From an uncultured Pseudomonadota bacterium (GTDB taxonomy: Bacteria > Pseudomonadota > Gammaproteobacteria > Steroidobacterales > Steroidobacteraceae), in the NCBI GenBank assembly GCA_902826635.1, contig CADEFQ010000001.1:62001-126000 (forward strand): a DNA stretch of 64,000 nt, in the 5' to 3' direction. Made by a program: the position numbers and the translations under genes. Below the pieces are notes generated by a model. The model did not search any database, was not told where the DNA came from, and saw only the letters and a program-made list of their open reading frames with translations. Of this stretch, positions 37,233 through 46,157 are shown piece after piece (the stretch's first letter is position 1; each line of letters opens with the position of its first letter).

Positions 37233-40007
37233 TCAGAATGAATTCACTGCAGCAACAGACACTGCAACGTTATAGAGGATCTGCGTCACCGCCTGCCACA
37301 ACGGCAGCGGCGGCATTCGCTCCGTATCGAGCGGCACGACCACCGTGTCGCCCGCCTCCATCTTGATGCTCGATCCGCGGCTGAACCAGCGGCTCGAGCT
37401 GCGAGCCACCACGCTGCCGTCGGCGCGTACGACGTAGATCTGTCCATCGTCCGCCTTGCGCGTGACGCCGCCGGAAAGGCTGATGTAGTCGTCGCGAGAC
37501 AGGTCGGAACGGTAGAAATGAGACGTCGAATTCTGCACTTCGCCGAGCACCGTCACTTCCTGGCGTTCTTTCGGGATGATCAGTCGGTCGCCGCCTCGAA
37601 GCGCGATATCGGCATCTGCGCCCGGCGTCGACGCGATCGCTGCCGGCAGGTCGATGACGAGGCGGCCCACGGCTTTCGCCGAGCGCAGCTGCGTCAGGAG
37701 TGATTGTCCGACGGTCAGCGCCGTACCCGCGCCCACCTGGTTGGCATTCGCGCTCTGCAGTGCGGCTGTCGCGAGGTCTGTCTGCAAACGGTCCGCAAGC
37801 CGATCCATCTGCAGTTGCTCCCGCTCTCGCAAGCCCTCGCGCGTGAATACCGCTGCGCGGGGCGACGCAAGCGATGTAAGTCCGCCCGCGCGCTCGAGCA
37901 CCGAACGTAGTGATTCGCCGCGCCGGATCGAGTATGTGCCAGGGAAACGCACTTCGCCTTCGATCTTGACGACTTCCTGCTCACGCCATTCGGGCGTTTC
38001 CTTGATGAGCAGCACGTCGAAGGACTGCAGCGGAAGATTTGCACTTGCGTCCCCGGACAACGCCGCGGCCAGGTCGATCTCGATCGTCTCCGTCTGACGC
38101 TCACTGCCGATCACGCGATAGCGGGTCAGCTCGGCGCTGGATGCGAACGCGGCATCGTCGAGCCCGCCGCCGGCGCGCACGAGGTCCGACACACGCATAT
38201 GCGGCTCGAGCGGATACTCGCCTTTGACTTTGACCGCGCCCTCGACGCGAACGGACTCCGTCGGCTGGGCTGCGCTCGACTGTAGCTGCAGGTCTCGCAA
38301 GAGCGGTTCCACCACCGCTTCCCGCCCGGATTCGAGATCGAACACGGTGAGTTGATCGCGCGGCATCAAAGGGGTGTCTCCCTCCGAGCCGGGCGCGCGA
38401 AGCGCCGCGGCGAGATCCGCGGACAGCACCGCGATGCGCTGGCCGGGCGGCAACTCGCGGCGGATCAGCACATAGTGGGTATCGGCATTGGGCTTGAGAT
38501 CGTCCAGCGAACGGATCGCCTCTGACAGTCGCAGGCCTTCATGCCAGGCGATTGCACCGGGCTGGTAGACGTGCCCCGAGACGGTCACGCCCGAATCGAG
38601 CGTCGGGCGCAGGCGCGCCACGCGAAGCACGTCACCATTGCCGATCGATCGCGCGCGACCTTCGGCGCTCGTCAGATCGACATTGACGACGATGCGCCGT
38701 TTCTGCTCGTCGATGTGCGAGAGGTATGCGGTCCGCGGGTCGCCTTCGGGCGCGAGCCCTCCCGCGAGTTCAATGGCGTCGGAGGCGCGCGCTCCCGCTT
38801 TCAGCTCGTAGATCGCGGGGCGGTGCACTTCACCGTCCACTGACACGGTCGGGCCGACCGGTGGAATGAAAATCACATCACCCGGCAACAGCTTCGCGTC
38901 GTCGCGCGTATCGCCACGGATCAGCAGGTCGTATAGATCGAGGCGGCGCACGATCGCGCCCTGGCGCTTCAACTGCACGTCGCGCAACGAGCCGATCGGC
39001 TTGACGCCGCCCGCGGCATAGATCGCCGAGGTGATGGTCGCAAGGCCGCTCACCGTATAGGTGCCGGGCCGGTTCGCGTCGCCCAGCACGAACACGCTTA
39101 CCGAGCGGATGTCGCCCATCGATACGCTCGCGCGCACGCCGATCATCTGGCTCGAAACCCGATCCTGGATGCCCGCCTGCACCGCGCTGAATCGCTGTCC
39201 GGCCACGCTGATCGGACCAAGCTCGGGGAAATTGATGCGGCCATCGCGACCCACGGTCAGGCGCAGTGTGCGGTTCTGGTTGCCGTAAAGGATGACTTCG
39301 AGTTCATCGCCGGGGCCAACGACATAGTCGGCCGGCACCGGCACGTCGGTGACGGGCGCAAAGGTCGAGGGCGAATCCTTGAACAGCTCGTACCCGAAGG
39401 GCTTGAGGCCGGCAGGCCCTGACTTCTCGAGCGGCAGGCGCGTCACCTTGATGACGAGGCCGTCGAACGCAGGCTCCGCGGTCAGGCGCAGCGCCGCCTG
39501 TTCTTCGCTGAGCCCCGCGAGCGGCATCGGCGCCAAGCCCGGCAACAGCAGCGCGCCGTCGCGGTTCAGGTGGTAGGGGTTCCTGGCCTTGATCCGCTCG
39601 ATCACCTTGCCAAGTTCTTCCTTGCGGCGCGGGTCCCAGTCTTTCGTCGGATCGATGACGAGGGGCGGTTGCCCTTCCTGATGCGAGGGCTCGACCCGCG
39701 CCTCGGGAAGGCCGATGGTGATGACGAGCGTGTCTTCGCCCTTCAAGGTGAGCGCGCGCTTCAGTTGCTCGGTGAGTTCGGCATCTTTGCCGCCCTGCTC
39801 CGTCGCGCGCGATTCCAGCTGCTTGTCCGCGGGCTTCTTCGCGCCGCTGCCTTGTGCGGACTCGGCACCGACGCCCAACTGCTCGAGCAGCATCTGTCGC
39901 TGCTCGGGCGTGAGGTTGCGCAGCATCTCGAGCTGCTCGGCGTTTGGCACCTGTGCGAACGCCGGCACTGCCAGCACGCACAACAATAGAGAGAGGAGTC
40001 TGCGCAT
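37233..40007 (-). CDS. Large polysaccharide export protein with repeated SLBB domains (Wza-like)
   Basis: 924 residues from ATG 40007, which overlaps the wzi stop by one base. A signal peptide ends near AFAQ. There is no lipobox. A Gln/Leu-rich helix (EQLEMLRNLTPEQRQMLLEQ) precedes the polysaccharide export domain (YVVGPGDELEVILYGNQNRTL near 225-245). About six SLBB-like modules follow (for example RPGTYTVSGLATITSAIYAAGGV, FPGTYSIRRGESLRSVLERAGGL), then a C-terminal membrane-like helix. At more than twice the Wza length it belongs to the long SLBB exporters. Confidence 0.88.
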   Translation of the reverse strand: MRRLLSLLLCVLAVPAFAQVPNAEQLEMLRNLTPEQRQMLLEQLGVGAESAQGSGAKKPADKQLESRATEQGGKDAELTEQLKRALTLKGEDTLVITIGLPEARVEPSHQEGQPPLVIDPTKDWDPRRKEELGKVIERIKARNPYHLNRDGALLLPGLAPMPLAGLSEEQAALRLTAEPAFDGLVIKVTRLPLEKSGPAGLKPFGYELFKDSPSTFAPVTDVPVPADYVVGPGDELEVILYGNQNRTLRLTVGRDGRINFPELGPISVAGQRFSAVQAGIQDRVSSQMIGVRASVSMGDIRSVSVFVLGDANRPGTYTVSGLATITSAIYAAGGVKPIGSLRDVQLKRQGAIVRRLDLYDLLIRGDTRDDAKLLPGDVIFIPPVGPTVSVDGEVHRPAIYELKAGARASDAIELAGGLAPEGDPRTAYLSHIDEQKRRIVVNVDLTSAEGRARSIGNGDVLRVARLRPTLDSGVTVSGHVYQPGAIAWHEGLRLSEAIRSLDDLKPNADTHYVLIRRELPPGQRIAVLSADLAAALRAPGSEGDTPLMPRDQLTVFDLESGREAVVEPLLRDLQLQSSAAQPTESVRVEGAVKVKGEYPLEPHMRVSDLVRAGGGLDDAAFASSAELTRYRVIGSERQTETIEIDLAAALSGDASANLPLQSFDVLLIKETPEWREQEVVKIEGEVRFPGTYSIRRGESLRSVLERAGGLTSLASPRAAVFTREGLREREQLQMDRLADRLQTDLATAALQSANANQVGAGTALTVGQSLLTQLRSAKAVGRLVIDLPAAIASTPGADADIALRGGDRLIIPKERQEVTVLGEVQNSTSHFYRSDLSRDDYISLSGGVTRKADDGQIYVVRADGSVVARSSSRWFSRGSSIKMEAGDTVVVPLDTERMPPLPLWQAVTQILYNVAVSVAAVNSF

Positions 40008-41458
40008 CAGAACCCTTGTCGCCATTCAATGAAGCCGGTGAAATCCGCCCCATCAGCCGGCTCGACGTCGAAATCGCTGAAGCCGAGTCCGAGCCGCAGC
40101 TCACCCCGGGCGAAGGCGCGATTGTACTGGACCTCGACGTTCTTGAGTCGATTGGGCGCAGCCCCGCCACGATTCAGGTCCGCTTTTCGCATCAGGACGT
40201 TGAGTGTGTCGCCGCGGGGCCGCACCAGCATCACGCCAACCGAATACATGCGGCCGTCGCCGCCCATCGAATGCCCGATCGATTGCCCGCGAAAGGTGTA
40301 GCCCTGCGGATAGAGGTGATGGCGGTAGGCGCAGCCAAGGATCGGTTCGCTGCGCGTGAAATTGCAGCTCGTGTCGGCGTACTCGACGTGCCCGCGCAGC
40401 GCGCCCCAGGGCGTGGAGGCCCAGCTTTCAGCGCCGACCTGACCGAGGAACTTGGCCGGCAGTCCACCCGCCTCATCCTCGCCGATGAACTGCCCATAGA
40501 GTACGAGCGGCAGCGGCTTCCAGGGTGAGGCGAGGCGAAAGTCGTACCCCGCCAGCTGATTGCCCGCCTCATCGTTCGTGCCGAAATCGGCATCGGTATT
40601 GTCGTGGCCGATCAGGAGATCCGTGAACGTGCCCCACCCACAGGGCCTCCCCTCTCCGCACCACTGGGCCGTGCGACTCAGGCCAAACTCGAGCCACGGG
40701 CGTGGTTTGAAATTGACGCGCGCAGCCATGAAGCGCACGTCGGGCACCACCACATCGCTGCCCTCCATCTGCCCGAGTTCGAGACTCGCGCGCCAGGGGC
40801 CGATCCAGCTCAGCCATCTCGTCTTGAAGGCATCCGTGTAGTTGCGCTCGACGCGCACGCTCGGAATCGGGCGCGCGGCGGAGCCGAGGATCAGGCTGCC
40901 CTCCCAGCCCGGGCCCCACCAGCGTTCCATCCAGCCGGCCGAGATCATGAAGTTGCCGACATTGACCCCGACGTAACTGCCGTCAAAGCGCGCCGTCTGG
41001 TCATCGCTCGCGTCGGTCACGCCGGTGATTTGCAGATTCGCCGCGAAGCGATCTCCCATCCATTCCGCTTGCAGCTCGAGTTCACCCTCCTCGCGCGGCG
41101 TATCGGAAAACGTGCGCAGGGGGTCGGGGTCCTGCGCGCCGGATGCCCGCACTCCGAAACCATCGAAACCCGTTTTCGCTGCCCGGCGCGCCGCACTCTG
41201 GATTCGCATCAGCGCCTCGCGAAGGGCAGCGCTTGCGTCGTCGGGCAAACGCGCGGCATTCACGTCGCGCGCGACATCGGGCCACGAAATCGGCCAGGTG
41301 GTGACGGGCCCGCGCAGAACGCCCGCGTCCGCGAGCAGTTCGATGTCGTGGCGCAGGGCGAGGTCGCCGGGCGCGAGCCAGGGGGCGGCCCATGCGCAGG
41401 GAGCCACCACGATCGCCACCAGCGTCGGGAAGCAACGGGCGCGACTATTTTTGACCAC
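40007..41458 (-). CDS. wzi: Outer-membrane capsule assembly protein, Wzi family
   Basis: 483 residues with a signal peptide (cleavage near AWAA, residue 25) and a beta-barrel pattern ending in Phe (WRQGF). Family features: RGPVTTWPISWPDVA, NFMISAGWMERWWGPGWEGSLIL, SWIGPWRASLELGQME, and GPLLVYGQFIGEDEAG-like sequence. Wzi attaches or organises capsule at the surface. It precedes the Wza-like gene in the same operon. Confidence 0.9.
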   Translation of the reverse strand: MVKNSRARCFPTLVAIVVAPCAWAAPWLAPGDLALRHDIELLADAGVLRGPVTTWPISWPDVARDVNAARLPDDASAALREALMRIQSAARRAAKTGFDGFGVRASGAQDPDPLRTFSDTPREEGELELQAEWMGDRFAANLQITGVTDASDDQTARFDGSYVGVNVGNFMISAGWMERWWGPGWEGSLILGSAARPIPSVRVERNYTDAFKTRWLSWIGPWRASLELGQMEGSDVVVPDVRFMAARVNFKPRPWLEFGLSRTAQWCGEGRPCGWGTFTDLLIGHDNTDADFGTNDEAGNQLAGYDFRLASPWKPLPLVLYGQFIGEDEAGGLPAKFLGQVGAESWASTPWGALRGHVEYADTSCNFTRSEPILGCAYRHHLYPQGYTFRGQSIGHSMGGDGRMYSVGVMLVRPRGDTLNVLMRKADLNRGGAAPNRLKNVEVQYNRAFARGELRLGLGFSDFDVEPADGADFTGFIEWRQGF

Positions 41459-41486
41459 GGTCGAAATTACTCACGGCGATTTTCCA

Positions 41487-41558
41487 CCCCGGCCATGGCC
41501 GGCCGGGGTCGCAGGGTACCCGATTTGGGACATGAAGATGTCGTCATCGTCTGACATC
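41487..41558. repeat. Two inverted repeats between divergent wzi and glycosyltransferase genes
   Basis: CCCCGGCC (41487-41494) pairs with GGCCGGGG (41501-41508). GATGTC (41537-41542) and GACATC (41553-41558) form a second symmetric pair with a ten-base spacer. Both lie in the 136-base gap between divergent starts, where promoters and operators are expected. No T-run follows, so they are not typical terminators. Confidence 0.4.
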
Positions 41559-41594
41559 ACCAGCAACCCGATTTCAGGGTAGGCTCCGCACCCT

Positions 41595-42641
41595 ATGCGC
41601 GTGCTGTTCATTCCGGTGTCCGCCCCGACCGGTTCGGGGGAATATGCGCGATCCCTCGCAATTGCCTCGGGGCTGCGCGCGCTGAAAGCGGACGCGGAAG
41701 TTTCGTTCGTGTTGAACCAGCACGCGCCCTACGCGGCCGCGGCGCCCTTCCCTGCGGTACTGCTACCCTCCTCGCCGACGTTCCACCCGCGCGAAGTTTC
41801 GGCGCTCATCCAGGACACGCGCCCCGATCTCGTGGTCTTCGACAACGCGGGCCGCACCGCGCAGCTTCGCGCCGCGCGCGACAGCGGCGCGCGCGTGGTG
41901 TACATCAGCTCGCGTCCGAGGCAACGACGCAAGGCGTTTCGGCTGAAGTGGCTGCCGTTGCTCGACGAGCACTGGATCGCGTGGCCCGAGTTCATGGCGG
42001 GCCCGCTCACCGCGACCGAGCGGCTCAAGATGCGCTTCGGCGGGCATCGGCCCACCGTGCGATTCTTCGACACCATTGTCCCAACGCCCTCGCCGGCGGA
42101 ATCTGCAGATGTGGCGGCGCGCTTTGGCTTCGAGCCTGAGCAGTTCGCGCTGGTCGTGCCGGGCGGAGGCGGCGCGCATCCGGGAGCACGACAGGGCCCG
42201 CGTACCATGGCGGCAGCGGCCTTGCGGCTCGCGCGCAGCGGCCACCCCACTTTGCTGGTCGGGCCACAGGGGCAGGTATCCGACAGCGGGTCGGGGCTGC
42301 GGCACGCCTCGCACCTGCCGATCAGGGATCTGGCGGCGCTGATGGCGCGCGCACGCGTGGTGGTGGCCAACGGCGGCGACACGCTGCTGCAGGCGCTGTC
42401 CTTTCAGCGCATCTGCGTCGCGGCACCGCTCGCGCACGACCAGATTGGCCGCATTCGACATTGTGCCGAGGCCGGCATCGCCACCGGCGTCGAACTCGAT
42501 GAGATGGCCGTGGCGAGCGCCGCTGAAGAACTGTTGGTCGATGGGGAACGGCGGGCGGGCCTGACCGCGCGCATGGCGGAGCGGCCGATCCGCAATGAAC
42601 TCGATTTCGCGGTGGATACGCTTGCGCGCCTCGCCGCGTAG
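41595..42641 (+). CDS. MurG-like glycosyltransferase
   Basis: 348 residues. N-terminal VLFIPVSAPTGSGEYARSLAIASGL and a C-terminal donor domain with LVVPGGGGAHPGARQGPRTMAAAALRL, LLVGPQG and ARVVVANGGDTLLQALSFQRICVAAPLAHDQIGRIRHC, which resembles the UDP-sugar binding end of MurG and SpsG-like proteins. The acceptor is unknown. Its 3' end overlaps the next gene by 47 bases. Confidence 0.75.
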   Translation: MRVLFIPVSAPTGSGEYARSLAIASGLRALKADAEVSFVLNQHAPYAAAAPFPAVLLPSSPTFHPREVSALIQDTRPDLVVFDNAGRTAQLRAARDSGARVVYISSRPRQRRKAFRLKWLPLLDEHWIAWPEFMAGPLTATERLKMRFGGHRPTVRFFDTIVPTPSPAESADVAARFGFEPEQFALVVPGGGGAHPGARQGPRTMAAAALRLARSGHPTLLVGPQGQVSDSGSGLRHASHLPIRDLAALMARARVVVANGGDTLLQALSFQRICVAAPLAHDQIGRIRHCAEAGIATGVELDEMAVASAAEELLVDGERRAGLTARMAERPIRNELDFAVDTLARLAA

Positions 42642-44604
42642 CGCCTCGTCCGTCGCTGCGCTGTTCGCCGTGTTGCTCGGCGATGTCGGCGCGGCGCAGG
42701 CCCGTGGTGTCTCGCCGTATCTGCCGGTCAATCTCGAGCCGGAGATGGAGCGCCAGATCGAGCAGGTGCTCATCCTGGCCGACAGGCCGTACCTCACGCG
42801 CCCGATCGCAGCGGCAGTTGTATGGGATGCGCTACCGAAGGCTTGTGTGCAGGACCTCGAGCTTTGCCGCAGTGTGGAACGCTATCTCGCACGCTTCATG
42901 AATCGGGCGGGAGTTGCCGAGGCGTCGATCTCTGCCGCAGCAAGCGACGGCGCCGATCACACGCTGCCGAACCGGCATGGCCTGCGCAACGACAGCGCGT
43001 GGGAAGCCTCGGCGCGCGCTTACTGGCAGCCCTTCGATCATGCGCTGCTGACGCTGGGCGGCGTGGCGTACGAAGACGACGCGACACCGACCGGCTCGCT
43101 CTTGAGCCTCGGCTGGGATTTCGCGCAGCTCGACGCAGGCTTTCGAGATCATTGGCTGTCGCCGTTCTCGGACAGTGCGATGCTCCTTTCCACCGAAGCA
43201 CCGACGATGCCTTCGGTCACGATCTCGAACTACCGGCCGCTGACGCGCCTCGGTATCCGCTACGAAGCCTTCCTGGCGCGGATGTCGACATCGGACGACA
43301 TCTCCTTCGAAGGCGCACTGACGTCGGGCCACCCGCAACTCGCGGGCCTGCACCTGTCGATCGAACCCGCGAGTGGCTGGTCACTCGGCTTCAACCGTCT
43401 GATGCAGTTCGGTGGCGGCGCGCGCGGCGGAAGCTCGGTCGGCGACATCCTGGACGCTTTTTTCAATCCGTCCGGCAGCGACAACGTCGCGAACGCGGCC
43501 ACGGACCCCCAGTTCGGCAACCAGGCAGCTTCCTTCACGAGCCGCTTCGTGTTCCCCGGCGCGGTGCCTTTCTCCGTGTACGCCGAGTACGCGGGCGAGG
43601 ACACCTCGCGTGGCCGCAACTATCTGCTCGGCAATGCCGGCCTCTCCGTGGGCATCGATTTTCCGCGTTTGTGGCAGCGGTTCGACCTCACGCTCGAAGC
43701 CGGCGAGTGGCAGAACGGCTGGTATGTGCACAGTCTCTATGGCGACGGGCTCACGAACGACCGCCGGGTGATTGGACACTGGGGCGGCGATCAGCGGGTG
43801 TTCGGCGATGATATCGGCGCGCGCAGTGCGATGGCGCGCCTCGGCTGGCGCCCGGCCTTCGGTGGCAGCTTCGCACTGCGCGGCCGCGTGATCGACAACG
43901 AGTCGTACTCGGCCGCGAGCTATGAGCGCGGCTACGACATCAGCTTGAGTTATGCACGGCCGGTCGGCGCCTTCTCGGTGGGCGGCGAGCTCTACGCGGG
44001 GCGCGATGTGTTCGGCAAGGATTTTTCCCGCATCGCTGCGTTCGTTCGCTACGCGCCTGCCTTCTCGGGCACGGGTGGCGCGCAGGGCGGGGCGCCGATG
44101 GAGTCATCGCGGGCCCGCGCCGAAGGTGCCGACCTGTTTGTAGACGCCGGCGTGAACGCGAACGAAGTGACGATCGACCTCGATGACAACATTGAGCGCA
44201 CGACCACCGACCGTGAGGTTGCGGCCCACTTCGGCGTCGGCGCGCGGCGCCGCGTGTCGGCGCGACAGGATCTCGGCGTGCGCGTCGAGTACGACGATAT
44301 CGGCGGCCATGCGCTCATTGGCGTGCGTGCGCTCGACTATCGCTATCGCTTCGAGGGGCCCGTCGCACTGACCGGCTTCGTCGGCGCGGCACGCTATGAC
44401 CTCGCGACGCCGGCCTACGGCGTCTATCTCGGGGCCGGCGCGCAGTGGCGCGACCTCGCCCCGCACCTCGACCTGTCGATCGACCTGCGTTACGCCTCCA
44501 AAGTGGCGCGCGATCATCTCGTGAACGGCGATCCCGTGGGCGGCCGCGGCGACAGCTTCTACGACATCACGAGCGCGGCGCTGTATCTCAGCTACCGGTT
44601 CTGA
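42595..44604 (+). CDS. Large outer-membrane beta-barrel protein, Wzi-like
   Basis: 669 residues with a signal peptide (cleavage near AQA, residue 36) and a terminal Phe after aromatic strands (YLSYRF). Parts resemble the Wzi capsule-assembly family (an N-terminal domain with RPYLTRPIAAAVVWDALPKAC, then VPFSVYAEYAGEDTSRGRNYLLGNAGLSVGI), though it is longer than Wzi at 40007. The overlap of its start with the glycosyltransferase indicates coupling. It may be the partner of a second surface glycan. Confidence 0.75.
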   Translation: MNSISRWIRLRASPRSASSVAALFAVLLGDVGAAQARGVSPYLPVNLEPEMERQIEQVLILADRPYLTRPIAAAVVWDALPKACVQDLELCRSVERYLARFMNRAGVAEASISAAASDGADHTLPNRHGLRNDSAWEASARAYWQPFDHALLTLGGVAYEDDATPTGSLLSLGWDFAQLDAGFRDHWLSPFSDSAMLLSTEAPTMPSVTISNYRPLTRLGIRYEAFLARMSTSDDISFEGALTSGHPQLAGLHLSIEPASGWSLGFNRLMQFGGGARGGSSVGDILDAFFNPSGSDNVANAATDPQFGNQAASFTSRFVFPGAVPFSVYAEYAGEDTSRGRNYLLGNAGLSVGIDFPRLWQRFDLTLEAGEWQNGWYVHSLYGDGLTNDRRVIGHWGGDQRVFGDDIGARSAMARLGWRPAFGGSFALRGRVIDNESYSAASYERGYDISLSYARPVGAFSVGGELYAGRDVFGKDFSRIAAFVRYAPAFSGTGGAQGGAPMESSRARAEGADLFVDAGVNANEVTIDLDDNIERTTTDREVAAHFGVGARRRVSARQDLGVRVEYDDIGGHALIGVRALDYRYRFEGPVALTGFVGAARYDLATPAYGVYLGAGAQWRDLAPHLDLSIDLRYASKVARDHLVNGDPVGGRGDSFYDITSAALYLSYRF

Positions 44605-44619
44605 AGTAGCGCGACGGCC

Positions 44620-44641
44620 AAATGCGCGTTTCTGCGCATTT
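44620..44641 (+). terminator. Hairpin after the Wzi-like gene
   Basis: AAATGCGC and GCGCATTT form a perfect eight-base stem around GTTTCT, 16 bases after the stop. Only three T close the stem and no longer T-run follows, so it is a weak intrinsic terminator or an mRNA-stabilising hairpin. Confidence 0.5.
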
Positions 44642-44732
44642 CACCTACGAATGGTGCTGGAGCCCGGATCCCCGGGCATCCCATCATTGGTATCGCCCGT
44701 CGTCGGGCAGCCGCGGCACAGAGCTTGATGTT

Positions 44733-44747
44733 TAACGTTATGCGTTA
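44733..44747 (+). promoter_or_regulatory. Candidate HigA operator in the higBA promoter
   Basis: TAACG and CGTTA are five bases apart, just 13 bases before the higB start, next to TTATAG (44745-44750), which may serve as the -10 box. HigA-type antitoxins bind such small inverted repeats over their own promoter. Confidence 0.5.
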
Positions 44748-44759
44748 TAGGGTACGCCC

Positions 44760-45038
44760 GTGATCCGGAGCTTCAGGTGCTCCGACACCAGGGAACTGTT
44801 CGAGACGGGGAAATCAGTACGGTTCAGCTCCATCGAGCGGCCTGCGACCCGCAAGCTTGCGATGCTGAATGCTGCGGAGTCCCTGGATTTCATGCGCGCA
44901 CCTCCCGGTAACCGGCTGGAATTGTTGCGTGGCGACCGTCGTGGTCTTCACAGCATCCGGATCAACGAGCGGTGGAGGCTCTGCTTTCGCTGGACCAACC
45001 TGGGGCCCGAAGATGTCGAAATCGTCGACTATCATTGA
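44760..45038 (+). CDS. higB: HigB-like toxin (RelE superfamily)
   Basis: 92 residues from GTG 44760. The sequence (MIRSFRCSDTRELFETGKSV, LLRGDRRGLHSIRINERWRLCFRW, VEIVDYH) is that of the HigB/RelE killer protein: a ribosome-dependent mRNA ribonuclease with the basic R-x-x-G-x-x-S-I-R-I-N-x-R-W-R core and the closing D-Y-H. The toxin precedes the antitoxin, as usual in hig loci. Confidence 0.92.
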   Translation: MIRSFRCSDTRELFETGKSVRFSSIERPATRKLAMLNAAESLDFMRAPPGNRLELLRGDRRGLHSIRINERWRLCFRWTNLGPEDVEIVDYH

Positions 45039-45047
45039 GGAATTGCG

Positions 45048-45359
45048 GTGAACGTACGCCATGGAATGCGACCCGTCCATCCGGGGGAGATCCTGCTGGA
45101 AGACTATATGAAGCCGCTTTGCCTGAGTGCCAATGCGCTCGCGAGGGCACTCGCCGTTCCGGCACCACGTGTGAACGACATCGTGAGGGAGCGTCGGGGC
45201 TTGTCGGCGGATACTGCCCTGCGACTTGCCAGGTATTTCGGCGGCGACGCCCGTTCCTGGCTCAACCTGCAGACCGCCTACGACCTTCGGGTAGCGGAAA
45301 TCAAGAGCGGCAAGCGCATCGCGAAAGAAATCAAGCCGGCTCAGGCGCGATCGGATTGA
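45048..45359 (+). CDS. higA: HigA-like antitoxin
   Basis: 103 residues from GTG 45048, six bases after AGGAATTGCG; an internal ATG (MRPVHPGEIL) is possible. A helix-turn-helix (LSANALARALAVPAPRVNDIVRERRGLSADTALRLARYF) and the end SWLNLQTAYDLRVAE mark the HigA family. It neutralises HigB and represses the promoter. The last 19 bases overlap the convergent DXD transferase. Confidence 0.93.
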   Translation: MNVRHGMRPVHPGEILLEDYMKPLCLSANALARALAVPAPRVNDIVRERRGLSADTALRLARYFGGDARSWLNLQTAYDLRVAEIKSGKRIAKEIKPAQARSD

Positions 45360-46147
45360 ACCCCGTACCGTTGGCATAACCGCTCGAAAGGTGAAGCGGC
45401 GTCGAAGCGCGCACTCTTGTTGAAGTGCGCCGACTGCGCGGCCATGTTGTTCCAGAGGTGCACGGCGCGGCTCTCATCACCCCACGGCAGGAGTCCTCCC
45501 TGCGTCGGCTCGAACAGCGACTTCCAATCGACGCTGCGCACGGGATAAAAATGCGTGCGCGGCAGCGCGCGATCGAGATAGCCGAGGTGGCGCGCGGCAG
45601 CGGTCAGGCCCTTCGGGCCGAGTTCCCCCCAGCGGATTCGATCGCGGCGATCGCCCTGCAGGTGGCGCCGCCGGAGTTTTCGCAGGCGAGTGCGCCATCC
45701 GTCATAGGGCTGGATACGGTTTGGCTGCTCGCAGCAATCCGCAAGCCAGCGCGCAAGCCCGTGACCTGCAGGCAACCCGAGGATCGCGTTGTTGACCTGG
45801 TGCTCATCCTCCCAGCCGAATATCTCCGGTTGCGGGTAGTCGATCGGCCGCAGGCACGCGACATCCATGTCGGCCCAGATGCCGCCGCGGTCCGTGAGCA
45901 GCCGATAGCGGAACCAGTCGGCGAAGATCGCCACGGACCCCGTGCGCCTGTGGGTAAAGAGCGCCTCGCGCGGCAGCAACTCGGTGGCGTCGCGCAAGCA
46001 GGCGCCCCGCGGCACGCCGCGCGGCTCGTCGTACACGTAAAGATCGACGGGGTGGCCATGGTGCAGGAACGAGGCGATCGCGAGTTGCTCCATGCGCGAA
46101 AGCGCAGGCCCGTGCCAGAACATCTGCACGGTGTGGCTACGGTTCAC
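45341..46147 (-). CDS. Glycosyltransferase with DXD motif (capsular polysaccharide synthesis/GT32 type)
   Basis: 268 residues from GTG 46147. The Gly_transf_sug pattern is clear: QMFWHGPALSRMEQLAIASFLHHGHPVDLYVYD, ASFADWFRYRLL-like FADWFRYRLLTDRGGIWADMDVACL with the metal-binding D-x-D, and NNAILGLPAGHGLARWL. It is likely a cytoplasmic transferase for a capsule or EPS side chain. It stands next to pgi with a 10-base gap. Confidence 0.82.
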   Translation of the reverse strand: MNRSHTVQMFWHGPALSRMEQLAIASFLHHGHPVDLYVYDEPRGVPRGACLRDATELLPREALFTHRRTGSVAIFADWFRYRLLTDRGGIWADMDVACLRPIDYPQPEIFGWEDEHQVNNAILGLPAGHGLARWLADCCEQPNRIQPYDGWRTRLRKLRRRHLQGDRRDRIRWGELGPKGLTAAARHLGYLDRALPRTHFYPVRSVDWKSLFEPTQGGLLPWGDESRAVHLWNNMAAQSAHFNKSARFDAASPFERLCQRYGVQSDRA

Positions 46148-46157
46148 AGCCGCCTGA

